A stretch of DNA of 64,000 nt from Fen-1273 sp035516035 (GCA_035516035.1 DATJAS010000108.1:1-64000); one strand, 5' to 3'; shown: positions 52,839-61,614, counted from the stretch's first letter. Notes: generated from the letters alone by a model not told the origin. Made by a program: numbers and translations.

Positions 52839-53561
52839 TCAGAGAAACTCCTTCAGCCTGTCGTACCCCGAGCGGCTCACCGGGAGTTTGGCACCCCCCG
52901 TCAGGACGGCAATGCGGCTGTCCTTGGCGTACGTCTCCAGCCGCGCGAGCTTTTCGATATTCAGGATGTGGGAGCGGTGGATCCGGACGAACCGCTTCCG
53001 GTCGAGCGTTTCCTCCAGCTCGGCGAGCGTGACGAGCTTGATGAACTTCTTCCCGGCGGCGTGGATCATCACGTAGTCGTCCTGGGCGTCGATGTGTTCA
53101 ATCGCACCGGCGGGGATCACGTGGACGTGCGCCCCGTCGCGGACCAGGATCCGCTCGAGCGGTGCGGCCCGGTGCCGCGCGTCGCGTATAAGGCGGTCGA
53201 TGGCCTCCTCCGCCCCTCCCGCGGCGGCGCGCTCCATGGCCGCCGCGAACCGTTCCCTGCTGAACGGCTTGAGGAGGTAGTCGACCGCGTTCACGTCGAA
53301 CGCCCTGACGGCGTACGAGTCGTACGCCGTGACGAAGACGATCTTCGGGCGTTGCTCCAGAAGGTCGATCACCTCGAACCCGTTGAGTTTCGGCATCTGG
53401 ATGTCGAGGAAGAGGAGGTCGGGTTGCTTCTCGGCGATGGCCCGCACCGCGTCGAACCCGTTTGAGCACTCTCCCACGATCTCGACCCCGGGATACGCGG
53501 CAAGATACTCCCGGATAACGGCGCGGGCGAGATCTTCGTCGTCGATGATCATTGCGCGCAT
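52839..53561 (-). CDS. LytTR-family response regulator
   Basis: 240 residues. Receiver domain with the acidic pair IIDDED, phospho-acceptor Asp in LLFLDIQMPKLNGFEVI, Thr in FVTAYDSY and Lys in DYLLKPFS. A C-terminal LytTR DNA-binding domain follows (VHVIPAGAIEHIDAQDDYV, FVRIHRSHILNI, LPVSRSGYDRLKEF). The start is ATG 53561; the longer frame runs back into the kinase gene. It pairs with the LytS-like kinase 7 bases upstream. Confidence 0.94.
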   Translation of the reverse strand: MRAMIIDDEDLARAVIREYLAAYPGVEIVGECSNGFDAVRAIAEKQPDLLFLDIQMPKLNGFEVIDLLEQRPKIVFVTAYDSYAVRAFDVNAVDYLLKPFSRERFAAAMERAAAGGAEEAIDRLIRDARHRAAPLERILVRDGAHVHVIPAGAIEHIDAQDDYVMIHAAGKKFIKLVTLAELEETLDRKRFVRIHRSHILNIEKLARLETYAKDSRIAVLTGGAKLPVSRSGYDRLKEFL

Positions 53562-53568
53562 GGTGGAC

Positions 53569-54642
53569 TCATGAGCCGCCTTCTCGCGGCGCCCTGTGGT
53601 ACGGAAGCTCAATGACTGCCGCGAAGCGGCCGCCGGATGCGCCGGCCTCGAACCGGGCATCGTTCCCGTAGAGCCGCTGGAGCCGCCCGCTGACGATGGC
53701 AAGGCCCTTCCCGGTGCCGGGGGGACTCCCCGCATCATCCACCGGGTTGGCGACTGTGACGCGAAGCCGGGAGCCCAGGCGCTCGCTCGTCAGGACCACG
53801 GCCCCTCCTTCGGCGATACGCGCGATGCCGTGGTTGACCGCGTTCTCCATGAGCGGCTGAAGTATCAGCGGGGGCACGAGTGCCTCGAGCGTGCCTTCCC
53901 CAGCGGCGGTCTCGGCGGCGAGGCGTCGGCCGAACCGGACCTTCTCAATGGCGAGGAAACTTCCCGCGAGCGCAAGTTCCTGGGCGAGTGTGATCGTCTC
54001 GAGCGCCCCGTAGCGGAGGCTCAGCCGGAAGAAGTCCGCCAGGAGCACCGTCATGGCGCGCGCGGAGGCGGGGTCGGCGCTCGTGAGCGCGCTGATCGAG
54101 TTCAGGCTGTTGAACAGAAAATGGGGATCGACCTGTGCCCGGAGCGCCTTGAGTTCCGCGTCGCGTGCAAGCACCTCGAGCTCGAGCGCCTCGCGTTCCC
54201 TGGTGCGCGCTGCGTTGAACGACTCGACTAGGTAGTGAACTGCCGCGGCGATGACAAAGAGGCCGAACCCGAACGGCAGGAGAATCGCAAGCGAGGCGGG
54301 ATATCCTCCGTGCGGGGCCAGCCCGGGAGAAACTCTCTCGATCAGCGAAGCCCAGATGGTGCATGCCCCTGCCCAGAGCGCCGCCGAAAGGCACGCCGCC
54401 GCCAGCACGGGGACGAGCACGCGGGAAAGACCCAACGTGCCGGGGGGAAATGCCCTTGCGACGTACCATGCCGAGAGACACATGAACGCATAGACGACCG
54501 TGGAGGGGAGTGCGAACAGGAGCGCCCCCCCCCAGGGCGCGATGCCCGTCGCCGCGATCAGCGCCGCGAGCGTCAGGGCGGGTGCGACCCACGCGAGCAG
54601 GTACAGGAGGAGTGCGCGGGTATCTTTAAGTATCGGGTGCAT
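53569..54642 (-). CDS. LytS-type sensor histidine kinase
   Basis: 357 residues with four N-terminal membrane helices (about 10-150) and no obvious large sensor loop. A short coiled coil leads to the His-kinase domain: RAQVDPHFLFNSLNSISAL (phospho-His), FFRLSLRYGALETITLAQEL, PPLILQPLMENAVNHGIA (N box) and GTGKGLAIVSGRLQRLYG (ATP lid). This is the LytS/YehU architecture that partners LytTR regulators. It follows the LiaF-like gene by 16 bases. Confidence 0.93.
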   Translation of the reverse strand: MHPILKDTRALLLYLLAWVAPALTLAALIAATGIAPWGGALLFALPSTVVYAFMCLSAWYVARAFPPGTLGLSRVLVPVLAAACLSAALWAGACTIWASLIERVSPGLAPHGGYPASLAILLPFGFGLFVIAAAVHYLVESFNAARTREREALELEVLARDAELKALRAQVDPHFLFNSLNSISALTSADPASARAMTVLLADFFRLSLRYGALETITLAQELALAGSFLAIEKVRFGRRLAAETAAGEGTLEALVPPLILQPLMENAVNHGIARIAEGGAVVLTSERLGSRLRVTVANPVDDAGSPPGTGKGLAIVSGRLQRLYGNDARFEAGASGGRFAAVIELPYHRAPREGGS

Positions 54643-54658
54643 GCCGGACGCGCACGCG

Positions 54659-55360
54659 TCAGTTCGTCAGCTCTACGCCTCCCATGACCGCGGTTCCACG
54701 GATGACCAGACGCCGGGCAGAGGGATCCGCCGGTTTCGCCGTCTTGTCATCGAACCCGCCGAGGAACGGAATCCCCTGCACAAGGACGGACCACGCGGCG
54801 GGGACCCTGATCTTGATCCCTCCCCACAAGGCGAACGTCGTGATCACGGCTTCCTCGCTTTGCATCACCGCCTGCCGAAGATCAAGCTCGACCCCCCCCA
54901 AGATGGCGCTGGCTTCCCCCCCCCGGAAATCCTGCGCGTTCGACGCCTGCTGCACTCCGCCAAGCACCGCGAATGCGTTGACCGTGTTGTGGGAATCGGC
55001 GGGAGCGCCCTGCGCCGGCGGAATCCATCGGCGCGAGGATCCGCCGAAAAGGAGGCTGGCGCCGACGAGGATGAGGACCAGGGGCCAGAGCTCGAAGAGC
55101 CCGACCGATGTGAAGCCGAGCTCGCGCACGACCAGGAGGACGCCCACGAGCGCGATGGCACCTCCGAGAATCTGTCCTCCCCTGTGCGCTGAGCTGAACG
55201 CCTTCACGGCCCCGAAGACGACAAGCAGGAGCGGCCAGAAGCGCAGATACATCCGCGCGTCGAGAATGTCGAAATTATCAAGCAGGAGCAGCGCGCCGAC
55301 CAGCACAGCTGCGACGCCGAGCATTGCCTGAACGCTGAGGTTCAGCCGTTGACGATCCAT
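54659..55360 (-). CDS. LiaF-like membrane protein
   Basis: 233 residues: four hydrophobic helices in two pairs (about 10-60 and 63-105), then a soluble C-terminal domain with repeated glycine turns (NAFAVLGGVQ, ASAILGGVELDLRQA, TFALWGGIKIRVP, TAVMGGVELTN), the pattern of the LiaF/cell-wall-active-antibiotic response domain. In Firmicutes LiaF inhibits the LiaS kinase. Here it sits directly before a LytS-like kinase, suggesting an analogous sensing role. GGGGAGGA precedes the ATG. Confidence 0.85.
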   Translation of the reverse strand: MDRQRLNLSVQAMLGVAAVLVGALLLLDNFDILDARMYLRFWPLLLVVFGAVKAFSSAHRGGQILGGAIALVGVLLVVRELGFTSVGLFELWPLVLILVGASLLFGGSSRRWIPPAQGAPADSHNTVNAFAVLGGVQQASNAQDFRGGEASAILGGVELDLRQAVMQSEEAVITTFALWGGIKIRVPAAWSVLVQGIPFLGGFDDKTAKPADPSARRLVIRGTAVMGGVELTN

Positions 55361-55536
55361 GAGCGTCCTCCCCGGAGATGTTGGTGGTCTAGAGGTGTCT
55401 GCCCAAAGATACGGGCGCGCCGGTACGAAGGTGCGGTCAAATCGGCGGGCGGCGCCCCGGGCTCGGCGGACGGGGACAGGGAGCCGGGCGAAACTCCCCC
55501 CCGGGGTGCAACGTACACCGGAGGAGGAGGTCTGCC
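55361..55536. promoter_or_regulatory. Divergent intergenic region, liaF-like operon / small membrane gene
   Basis: 176 bases. On the minus strand TATCTTTG (55411-55404) could be the -10 of the three-gene sensing operon, about 44 bases before its ATG; no well-spaced -35 is evident. On the plus strand GGAGGAGG sits 6 bases before the small gene, but I see no clear promoter. Confidence 0.3.
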
Positions 55537-55743
55537 ATGGTGAAGTTTCTGCTCTGGCTGATATTGCTCGTTATCTGCTGGCCGCTGGCGATTGCGGCCC
55601 TCTTCCTCTACCCCCTCGTCTGGGTGCTCCTGCTCCCCCTGCGGCTGGTCGGGATCACCGCCGAGGCGCTCCTGCATCTTATCCGGGCGCTCTTCATGCT
55701 TCCCTCGAGGGCCCTCGGCGCGACTGGCCGGCACGGCGCATGA
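55537..55743 (+). CDS. Small hydrophobic membrane protein, unknown function
   Basis: 68 residues with two predicted helices (FLLWLILLVICWPLAIAALF and LVWVLLLPLRLVGITAEALL), then an amphipathic, basic end. A strong GGAGGAGG ribosome-binding site ends about 6 bases before the ATG, so it is probably real despite its size. I recognise no family. It is divergent from the envelope-sensing operon and overlaps the end of nfo by 50 bases on the opposite strand. Confidence 0.7.
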   Translation: MVKFLLWLILLVICWPLAIAALFLYPLVWVLLLPLRLVGITAEALLHLIRALFMLPSRALGATGRHGA

Positions 55744-56662
55744 GCGAGCGGAGGAGCGCCATATTCTCAACGTCCTCGTGCATGTCCTCGCTCTTGTCCG
55801 TCTCCAGGATCTTCGGAACGCGGAGAAGTCTCTCGTCGTTCATCAGCATGCGGAACGCTCCAAGGCCCATCGCCCCCCTGCCGATGTGCTCATGACGGTC
55901 GATGCGTGAACCCCGCTCCCGCCGGGAGTCGTTCACGTGGATCGCGGCCAGGCGGGAGAAGCCCAGCGCTTGGTCGAATTCCTCCAGTGTCGAGTTCCAC
56001 CCCACCGGCGTGCCGATATCATATCCCGCGGCGAACAGGTGACACGTGTCGATGCAGATTGCCATCCGCTCGTTCTCCTCCACGCCCCGGATAATATCGC
56101 CGAGCTGATCGAAACGGTATCCCAGGGATGTTCCCTGGCCCGCAGTCGTCTCGAGCACTGTGAGCGCCCGGCACCCGCTCGTGCGGCGATGTGCCTCATT
56201 GATGGAGAGGGCGACGCGCTGGAGGCCTTCCTCTTCCCCGCGGCCCCCGTGCGCCCCGGGGTGGACGATCAGGCCGGCGATGCCGAGGAGCCCGCAGCGG
56301 GTGAGCTCGTCCGCGAGCGCTTCGCGCGAGCGGGCGAGGACCGATTCGTCGGTCGCGCAGAGATTGATGAGATACGTGGCATGTGCGAACACGGGGGCGA
56401 TGCCGGTGCGTGCGGCCTCCGCCCGGAACTGCTCGATCGTCCGGCGGTCGTACGGGGGCGCGTTCCAGCGGCTGTTATTCTTGGTGAAGACCTGCATGGT
56501 GACGCACCCGGTGCGCTCCCCCCGGGCGAAGGCGGTGTGCACGCCGCCGCTCGTCGACATGTGCGAGCCGAGGAGAGGGGGATCGTTCCCGGGGGGACGT
56601 TCGGCGCGCCCTCCGGGCCGTTCGCTAGACCGCCCCGACGACGGCATTGATGGCCGCGACAT
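55694..56662 (-). CDS. nfo: Endonuclease IV (AP endonuclease)
   Basis: Zn-dependent AP endonuclease of the TIM-barrel family. Motifs: LLGSHMSTSGGVHTAF, QVFTKNNSRW, FAHATYLINLC, IVHPGAHGG, VLETTAGQGTSLG, ICIDTCHLFAAGYD, HVNDSRRERGSRIDRHEHIG and ILETDKSEDMHED, covering the metal ligands. The start is uncertain: ATG 56662 or 56647, both inside the pta 3' end, neither with a good ribosome-binding site. The about 30 residues before LLGSH are non-conserved. Confidence 0.93.
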   Translation of the reverse strand: MSRPSMPSSGRSSERPGGRAERPPGNDPPLLGSHMSTSGGVHTAFARGERTGCVTMQVFTKNNSRWNAPPYDRRTIEQFRAEAARTGIAPVFAHATYLINLCATDESVLARSREALADELTRCGLLGIAGLIVHPGAHGGRGEEEGLQRVALSINEAHRRTSGCRALTVLETTAGQGTSLGYRFDQLGDIIRGVEENERMAICIDTCHLFAAGYDIGTPVGWNSTLEEFDQALGFSRLAAIHVNDSRRERGSRIDRHEHIGRGAMGLGAFRMLMNDERLLRVPKILETDKSEDMHEDVENMALLRSLMRRAGQSRRGPSREA

Positions 56663-57611
56663 TGACGATGTCGCTCACGCTGCAGCCCCGCGAGAGGTCG
56701 AACGCGGGTTTCTTCAGGCCCTGCACCACGGGTCCGATCGCCTCCGCTCCTCCCAGCCGCTGCGCCAGCTTGTAGCCGATGTTGCCCGCATTCAGATCGG
56801 GGAAGACGAGCACATTGGCTTTTCCCGCGATGACGCTCCCCGGGGCTTTCGACGCGCCGACGCGCGGAACGATCGCCGCGTCGAGCTGCAGCTCCCCGTC
56901 CATGGCGATGTCCGGCCGTTTCGAGCGGAATATCTCCGTGGCCTTTTGAACCTTCTCCACCAGCGGATGGCTGGCGCTTCCCTTTGTCGAGAACGAGAGC
57001 ATAGCCACACGGGGCTGTTCGCCCGTGAGCCGCCGGTGATTCTCGGCAGTGGAGATCCCGATATCGGCGAGCTGTTCGGGCGTCGGATCGGGGACGACGG
57101 CGCAGTCGGCGAACGAATAGACCTGCTGCGGGAACACCATCAGGAAGAAGCTCGAGACGATCGTAATGCCGGGGGCGAGGCCGATCACCTGGATCCCCGC
57201 GCGCAGGACGTCACCGGTGGTGGAAAGCGAACCCGCCACGCTGCCATCGGCCATCCCTTCCCTGACCATCATCGCCCCGAAAAAGAGGGGATGAGTCACC
57301 GCCTTCTGCGCCTCAGTGAACTCTATTCCCTTGGCTTTCCTCAGGTTGAAATAAATGTGTGAGAAGTCGCTCAGCCTGTCCGACGTCTCCGGATCGATGA
57401 TCCGGATCCCGGCGAGGGCCGTGCCACTCTTCCGTGCCTGGTCCTGGATGAGCGAGGCCTTGCCGATAAGGACCGGCTGGGCGATCGACTTGTCGGCAAG
57501 TATGCGGGCCGCCTGAATGGCCCGCTCGTCGGTCGCATCGGGGAGAACAATTGTCCGTTTCAGGCTTTTTGCCTTTGCCACGATACTGCTCATGAGCTCA
57601 GAGGGAAGCAT
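56625..57611 (-). CDS. pta: Phosphate acetyltransferase
   Basis: Interconverts acetyl-CoA and acetyl phosphate. The 328 residues form the single-domain PTA form: KRTIVLPDATDERAIQAARI, REGMADGSVAGSLSTTGDVLRA, FADCAVVPDPTPEQLADI, AMLSFSTKGSASHP, ANVLVFPDLNAGNIGYKLAQR and the terminal SRGCSVSDIVNVAAI. No ackA is present in the window. ATG 57611 or 57593 may be used. nfo follows with overlap. Confidence 0.95.
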   Translation of the reverse strand: MLPSELMSSIVAKAKSLKRTIVLPDATDERAIQAARILADKSIAQPVLIGKASLIQDQARKSGTALAGIRIIDPETSDRLSDFSHIYFNLRKAKGIEFTEAQKAVTHPLFFGAMMVREGMADGSVAGSLSTTGDVLRAGIQVIGLAPGITIVSSFFLMVFPQQVYSFADCAVVPDPTPEQLADIGISTAENHRRLTGEQPRVAMLSFSTKGSASHPLVEKVQKATEIFRSKRPDIAMDGELQLDAAIVPRVGASKAPGSVIAGKANVLVFPDLNAGNIGYKLAQRLGGAEAIGPVVQGLKKPAFDLSRGCSVSDIVNVAAINAVVGAV

Positions 57612-57845
57612 TGGATCCAGTCCGGGGTCAAATTGAGAAATGGAGAATTAAGGGGCTTTAAGATAGTGAACAACAGTCAGATTTCAAAGGAATCCATTCA
57701 ATGGGCACTCGTTTCGGCTTGTCATTTTGACAGATATTGACTGTTCCAGTTTGAAAATTAAAGAGAATTAACCAAGTTTTGAGGCAATCTCGATTGATTT
57801 TCTGTCACATTCTGAATAGGTTAGCCATACTTCGTCACACCGATT
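57612..57845. promoter_or_regulatory. AT-rich divergent pta/miaB intergenic region
   Basis: 234 bases, clearly AT-richer than the surrounding genes. For pta (minus strand): TTGAAA (57687-57682), 16-base spacer, TATCTT (57665-57660), about 48 bases before the ATG. For miaB (plus strand): no clean pair; TTGATT (57794) and TAGGTT (57817) at 17 bases is the best guess. No RNA gene or small reading frame was recognised. Confidence 0.45.
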
Positions 57846-59201
57846 ATGTCAACTGCATTACACCCCCGAAGGGTCTACATAGAGACTTTCGGATGCCAGA
57901 TGAACGTGGCCGACTCCGAGGTCGTCGGCGGGATACTCAGCTCCTGCGACTTTGCAATTACGCCGCACATTGGCGAGGCGGACGTGATACTTGTCAATAC
58001 GTGTGCCATCCGGGATAATGCCGAGCAGCGGATATACGGCCGCCTCGGGCTTTTCAGCACGTACAAGAGGGGACGGCCCGGGACGGTCATCGGTGTTCTC
58101 GGCTGCATGGCCGAGCGACTCCGCCGCGACCTCCTTGAGGAGGACCGTGTCGACATCGTCGTCGGGCCGGACGAGTACAGGAAGCTCCCGGCGCTCATCG
58201 AGAGAGCGTTCGAGGGTGAAAAGGGGATGGCCGTTCGCCTTTCGCGCGTGGAGAACTACGATGATATTGCGCCGCTCAGGACCGACGGCGTCAGTGCGTG
58301 GCTCTCCGTGATGCGCGGCTGCGACAAATTCTGCACGTTCTGCGTCGTCCCGTTCACGCGGGGGAGGGAACGGAGCCGTTCGCTGGAGAGCATCGTCAGG
58401 GAGGTGGAGGAGCTCGCCGCCGGCGGGTACCGTGAGATTACGCTCCTGGGGCAGAACGTCAATTCGTTCAGCGACGGCGGGCACGATTTTGCCGACCTGA
58501 TGCGCGCTGTGGCGGCCGTCGACCGGCGGATGCGCGTCCGGTTCACGACATCGCACCCGCAGGATATGTCGGACCGGCTCATCGAAGCGATCGCCGCAGA
58601 ACCCAACATCTGCAACTACGTTCACCTCCCGGTCCAATCCGGCTCCGACAGAATTCTGGCCCTGATGAACCGGTCGTACACGGTCGGTCACTACCGCTCG
58701 CTGATCGGCAGGATCCGCGCGGCGATCCCCGGCGTGGCGCTCAGCACGGATGTCATCTCCGGATTTCCCTCGGAAACTGGAGCAGAACACAGGATGACCG
58801 TCGAGCTCCTGGAAGAGCTCCGGTTCGACGGGGCGTTCACGTTCAAGTACTCTCCGCGCGAGAACACCAGGGCGTGGGAGATGGCTGATGACGTCCCGGA
58901 GGAGGAAAAAGGGAGGCGGGTCTGGGAGATCACGGAACTCCAGCACGCGATTGCGCTTGAGCAGAACCGGGCGCTCGTGGGCCGGGTGGTGCGCATACTG
59001 GTCGATGGACCGAGCCGGAAATCGGCTGCCGACTACACCGGGCGCACTGACACAAACAGGACCGTGGTGTTCCCCCGCACCGTGGAGGAACCCGGGGACG
59101 ACGCGGCTATCAGGATTGACAGGGCCAACTCTGCGACGCTGATCGGCGTGAACATCGGCGATGCCGGGGAGGCTCGCTCACTTGCGGAGTCGGCTGCATG
59201 A
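57846..59201 (+). CDS. miaB: tRNA-2-methylthio-N6-dimethylallyladenosine synthase
   Basis: Radical-SAM methylthiotransferase acting on i6A37 of tRNA. 451 residues: N-terminal cluster cysteines in ETFGCQMN, VNTCAIRDNAEQ and LGCMAERLRRD; radical SAM triad GCDKFCTFCVVPFTRGRERS; EITLLGQNVNSF; and a C-terminal TRAM domain. CQMN and the TRAM type favour MiaB over MtaB or RimO. The stop overlaps the next gene by four bases. Confidence 0.95.
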   Translation: MSTALHPRRVYIETFGCQMNVADSEVVGGILSSCDFAITPHIGEADVILVNTCAIRDNAEQRIYGRLGLFSTYKRGRPGTVIGVLGCMAERLRRDLLEEDRVDIVVGPDEYRKLPALIERAFEGEKGMAVRLSRVENYDDIAPLRTDGVSAWLSVMRGCDKFCTFCVVPFTRGRERSRSLESIVREVEELAAGGYREITLLGQNVNSFSDGGHDFADLMRAVAAVDRRMRVRFTTSHPQDMSDRLIEAIAAEPNICNYVHLPVQSGSDRILALMNRSYTVGHYRSLIGRIRAAIPGVALSTDVISGFPSETGAEHRMTVELLEELRFDGAFTFKYSPRENTRAWEMADDVPEEEKGRRVWEITELQHAIALEQNRALVGRVVRILVDGPSRKSAADYTGRTDTNRTVVFPRTVEEPGDDAAIRIDRANSATLIGVNIGDAGEARSLAESAA

Positions 59202-59899
59202 AACGCGTGATCCTCATCCTCTTCCTCTTCGGCGCCCGTGCGCAGCTCCAGGCGCAGGCAGCGGACGCGGAGGTGGCCAGGTACCAGGCAATGCTCCAGA
59301 ACGGCCAGGTGGAACAGGTGCGCGGGGCGATCCCCTCGCTCCTTGCGCGGTATCCCAACAACCCGGGCGTCCTCTACATTCAGGCGCAGACAACCAGCGA
59401 CGGCGCGGAGGCCGTCAGGATCTACCAGAGCATCGTGGACAATTTCCCCGCGAGCCCGTGGGCCCCGGAAGCGCTCTTCCGTGTCTACCAGTTCTACTAT
59501 GCGCTCGGCCTCTACCGCACGGCGGAGATGAAAATGGCGCAGCTGAAGAAAAACTACCCCACCTCGCGCCGGGCAACGGGAGGAAGCGGGGTGGACACCG
59601 GCGGGCTCCCGGAAGACACGAGCCGTGCCCCCTCCGGCGCGCAGGCGGGGGAGCATCCCGCCGCACCGACCCGCTACGCGCTCCAGGTAGGCGCATACAC
59701 GGCGCAGGCGAATGCCGAGCGACAGAAGGCCTTTTTCGAGAACCTCGGCTACAGCGTCGAGCTCATCAGCCGCGTGCGGGACAACCAGTCGCTTTACCTT
59801 GTGCTCGTGGGGAGCTTCGCCAGCGCGGACGAGGCAAAGACCAAAGGGGCCGAGATCCGGGCCAGGTACCATGTCGAGTCGATCGTGACGACCAACTGA
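59198..59899 (+). CDS. Exported SPOR-domain protein with a TPR-like region
   Basis: 233 residues: signal peptide (about 1-20, cleavage near QLQAQA), a tetratricopeptide-like section (LLARYPNNPGVLYIQA, DNFPASPWAPEALFRVYQFY), a disordered linker and a C-terminal SPOR domain (YALQVGAYTAQANAERQKAF, YLVLVGSFASADEAKTKG). SPOR domains bind denuded peptidoglycan at division sites. ATGA overlap with miaB, TGATG with the next gene. Confidence 0.9.
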   Translation: MKRVILILFLFGARAQLQAQAADAEVARYQAMLQNGQVEQVRGAIPSLLARYPNNPGVLYIQAQTTSDGAEAVRIYQSIVDNFPASPWAPEALFRVYQFYYALGLYRTAEMKMAQLKKNYPTSRRATGGSGVDTGGLPEDTSRAPSGAQAGEHPAAPTRYALQVGAYTAQANAERQKAFFENLGYSVELISRVRDNQSLYLVLVGSFASADEAKTKGAEIRARYHVESIVTTN

Positions 59900-61038
59900 T
59901 GCAGGGGACGGCGGTCAAAAGCGATCTTCCGGACGATGCACCCCGCGGCGGGATCGCGGGGGAATCCATGCAGATGCGGAAGATTGCCGAGGTCGTGGAG
60001 CAGGTGGCGCCGACGGACATTACCGTGCTGATCACCGGGGAGAGCGGCGTGGGGAAGGAAGTCATCGCCAAAGCGATACACGCCGAGTCCCGGCGGAGCG
60101 CGCGGCCGATGATCACCGTCAACAGCGGGGCGATCCCTGAAGGGATCATCGAGAGCGAGCTGTTCGGCCATGAGCGGGGCTCGTTCACGGGGGCGTCCGA
60201 CCAGCGGAAGGGCTACTTCGAGCTGGCGGACGGCGGGACGCTCTTCCTTGACGAGATCGGCGAGCTGCCCCTCGGCTCGCAGGTCAAGTTCCTCCGCGTC
60301 CTGGAAAACGGCGAGTTCCTCAGGGTCGGATCGTCGACCCCGCGGCGCGTCAACGTGCGGGTCATCGCCGCCACCAACAGGGACCTGGAGACCGCCGTGC
60401 GGCACGGATCTTTCCGCGCGGATCTCTTCTTCCGGCTCCGTTCCGTGAACATCGCGGTGCCTCCACTCAGGGAGCGGCCGGACGACATCCCGTTCTTTTT
60501 CCGCCTCTTCGCCGACGACGTCGCGCGGAAGAACGGCGTCCCCTTCCACGGCATCGCCGACGCGGCGATGGATGTGCTCCGCTCCTACCGCTGGCCCGGC
60601 AACGTGCGCGAACTGCGGAATACCGTGGAGAGCATGATCGTGCTGGAGAAGGGGAAGTACCTGGAGGCGGAGGACGTTCGCAGGTACCTCCCGCCCGACG
60701 CTCCGCCGTCAGGGGAGGAAAGGCTCCTCCCGGTCCCGGTGGGGCGAAGCGTGGAGCAGGCTGAGCGTGAGCTGATCCTGAGGGCGCTCCTGGAGCTCAA
60801 GGGGAATATCATGGAGCTCAGGGCGATGCTCGACGAGCAGCGGCAGGCGCTGGATGCCACGAAGCGCACCGCCGGGGGTGCGGTGGCCGAGAGCGGCATG
60901 TCGCTCGAGGAGATGGAGCACCGGCTGATCGCCGAGGCGCTCTCCCGGTCCAAGGGGAACCGCCGCATGGCAGCGAGGGCGCTCAATATCAGCGAGCGAA
61001 CGCTGTACAGGAAGATCAAGGAGTATCACCTGGAATGA
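59899..61038 (+). CDS. Sigma-54-dependent transcriptional activator without receiver domain
   Basis: 379 residues. The AAA+ domain starts almost at once: TGESGVGKEVIAKAIH (Walker A), ESELFGHERGSFTGA (the GAFTGA sigma-54 loop, here GSFTGA), GGTLFLDEIGELPLGSQ (Walker B), VRVIAATNRDLE, FRADLFFRL and YRWPGNVRELRN. A C-terminal Fis-type helix-turn-helix follows (SKGNRRMAARALNISERTLY). No N-terminal sensory domain is present, so activity must be set by expression or a partner. ATG 59899 overlaps the SPOR-gene stop; the frame to 59161 is antisense-like. Confidence 0.93.
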   Translation: MQGTAVKSDLPDDAPRGGIAGESMQMRKIAEVVEQVAPTDITVLITGESGVGKEVIAKAIHAESRRSARPMITVNSGAIPEGIIESELFGHERGSFTGASDQRKGYFELADGGTLFLDEIGELPLGSQVKFLRVLENGEFLRVGSSTPRRVNVRVIAATNRDLETAVRHGSFRADLFFRLRSVNIAVPPLRERPDDIPFFFRLFADDVARKNGVPFHGIADAAMDVLRSYRWPGNVRELRNTVESMIVLEKGKYLEAEDVRRYLPPDAPPSGEERLLPVPVGRSVEQAERELILRALLELKGNIMELRAMLDEQRQALDATKRTAGGAVAESGMSLEEMEHRLIAEALSRSKGNRRMAARALNISERTLYRKIKEYHLE

Positions 61039-61553
61039 GCCCCGGTGTCATTCGTGCACTCGCGCTGGGCACGGCGGCCGCGCTCGCGGGGGCGCACCTT
61101 GCCGGGTGCGTCTACTCGTTCACAGGGGCCTCGGTCCCGGCGCACCTCAAGACGGTGGCCATCCCGCTGGTGGACGACCAGTCGGGGTTCGGGGAGCCGG
61201 GTCTCAGGGAGAAGTTCACAAACGAGCTCATCTCTCTCTTTACCGCCGATAACAGCCTGGAGGTCGCCGACCGGGGCACGGCCGATTCCATCATCGAGGG
61301 GGCGATCGTGTCGATCGGCGACGCCCCCGCGGTCGTGGCACAGGGGGAACAGGTGACGCGCCGTCGCGTGACGATTTCGGCGCGGTTCGCGTTCCAGGAC
61401 AGAAAGCTCAGGAAGAAGGTCTGGGAGAAGACGTTCTCGAACTGGGGCGACTATGATTCAGGGGGGGGCCTGTCGCAGCGGCAGGCCGGCATCCAGGACG
61501 CCATGCGGAAAATCGCCGAGGACGTCCTGCTGGAAACCGTGTCCGGCTGGTAG
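61035..61553 (+). CDS. lptE: LPS-assembly lipoprotein LptE
   Basis: 172 residues with a lipoprotein signal (AALAGAHLAGCVYSF, Cys about 25) and the LptE fold: HLKTVAIPLVDDQSGFGEPG, LREKFTNELISLF, ADSIIEGAIVSIGD, VTISARFAFQDRKLRKKVWE and AMRKIAEDVLLETVSGW. It plugs the LptD barrel in the outer membrane. ATGA overlap with the sigma-54 activator gene. Confidence 0.88.
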   Translation: MSPGVIRALALGTAAALAGAHLAGCVYSFTGASVPAHLKTVAIPLVDDQSGFGEPGLREKFTNELISLFTADNSLEVADRGTADSIIEGAIVSIGDAPAVVAQGEQVTRRRVTISARFAFQDRKLRKKVWEKTFSNWGDYDSGGGLSQRQAGIQDAMRKIAEDVLLETVSGW

Positions 61554-61614
61554 GCGGCGGGACCCCCGGGGCACAGCAATGTCTCACAACACGAAGTAGA
61601 GGCGCGACACCATC

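Noticed and set aside
56041..56051. GACACGTGTC palindrome as a third parS
   Set aside because: Only the CACGTG core matches; the flanking GTTT/AAAC of parS are absent and it lies within nfo.
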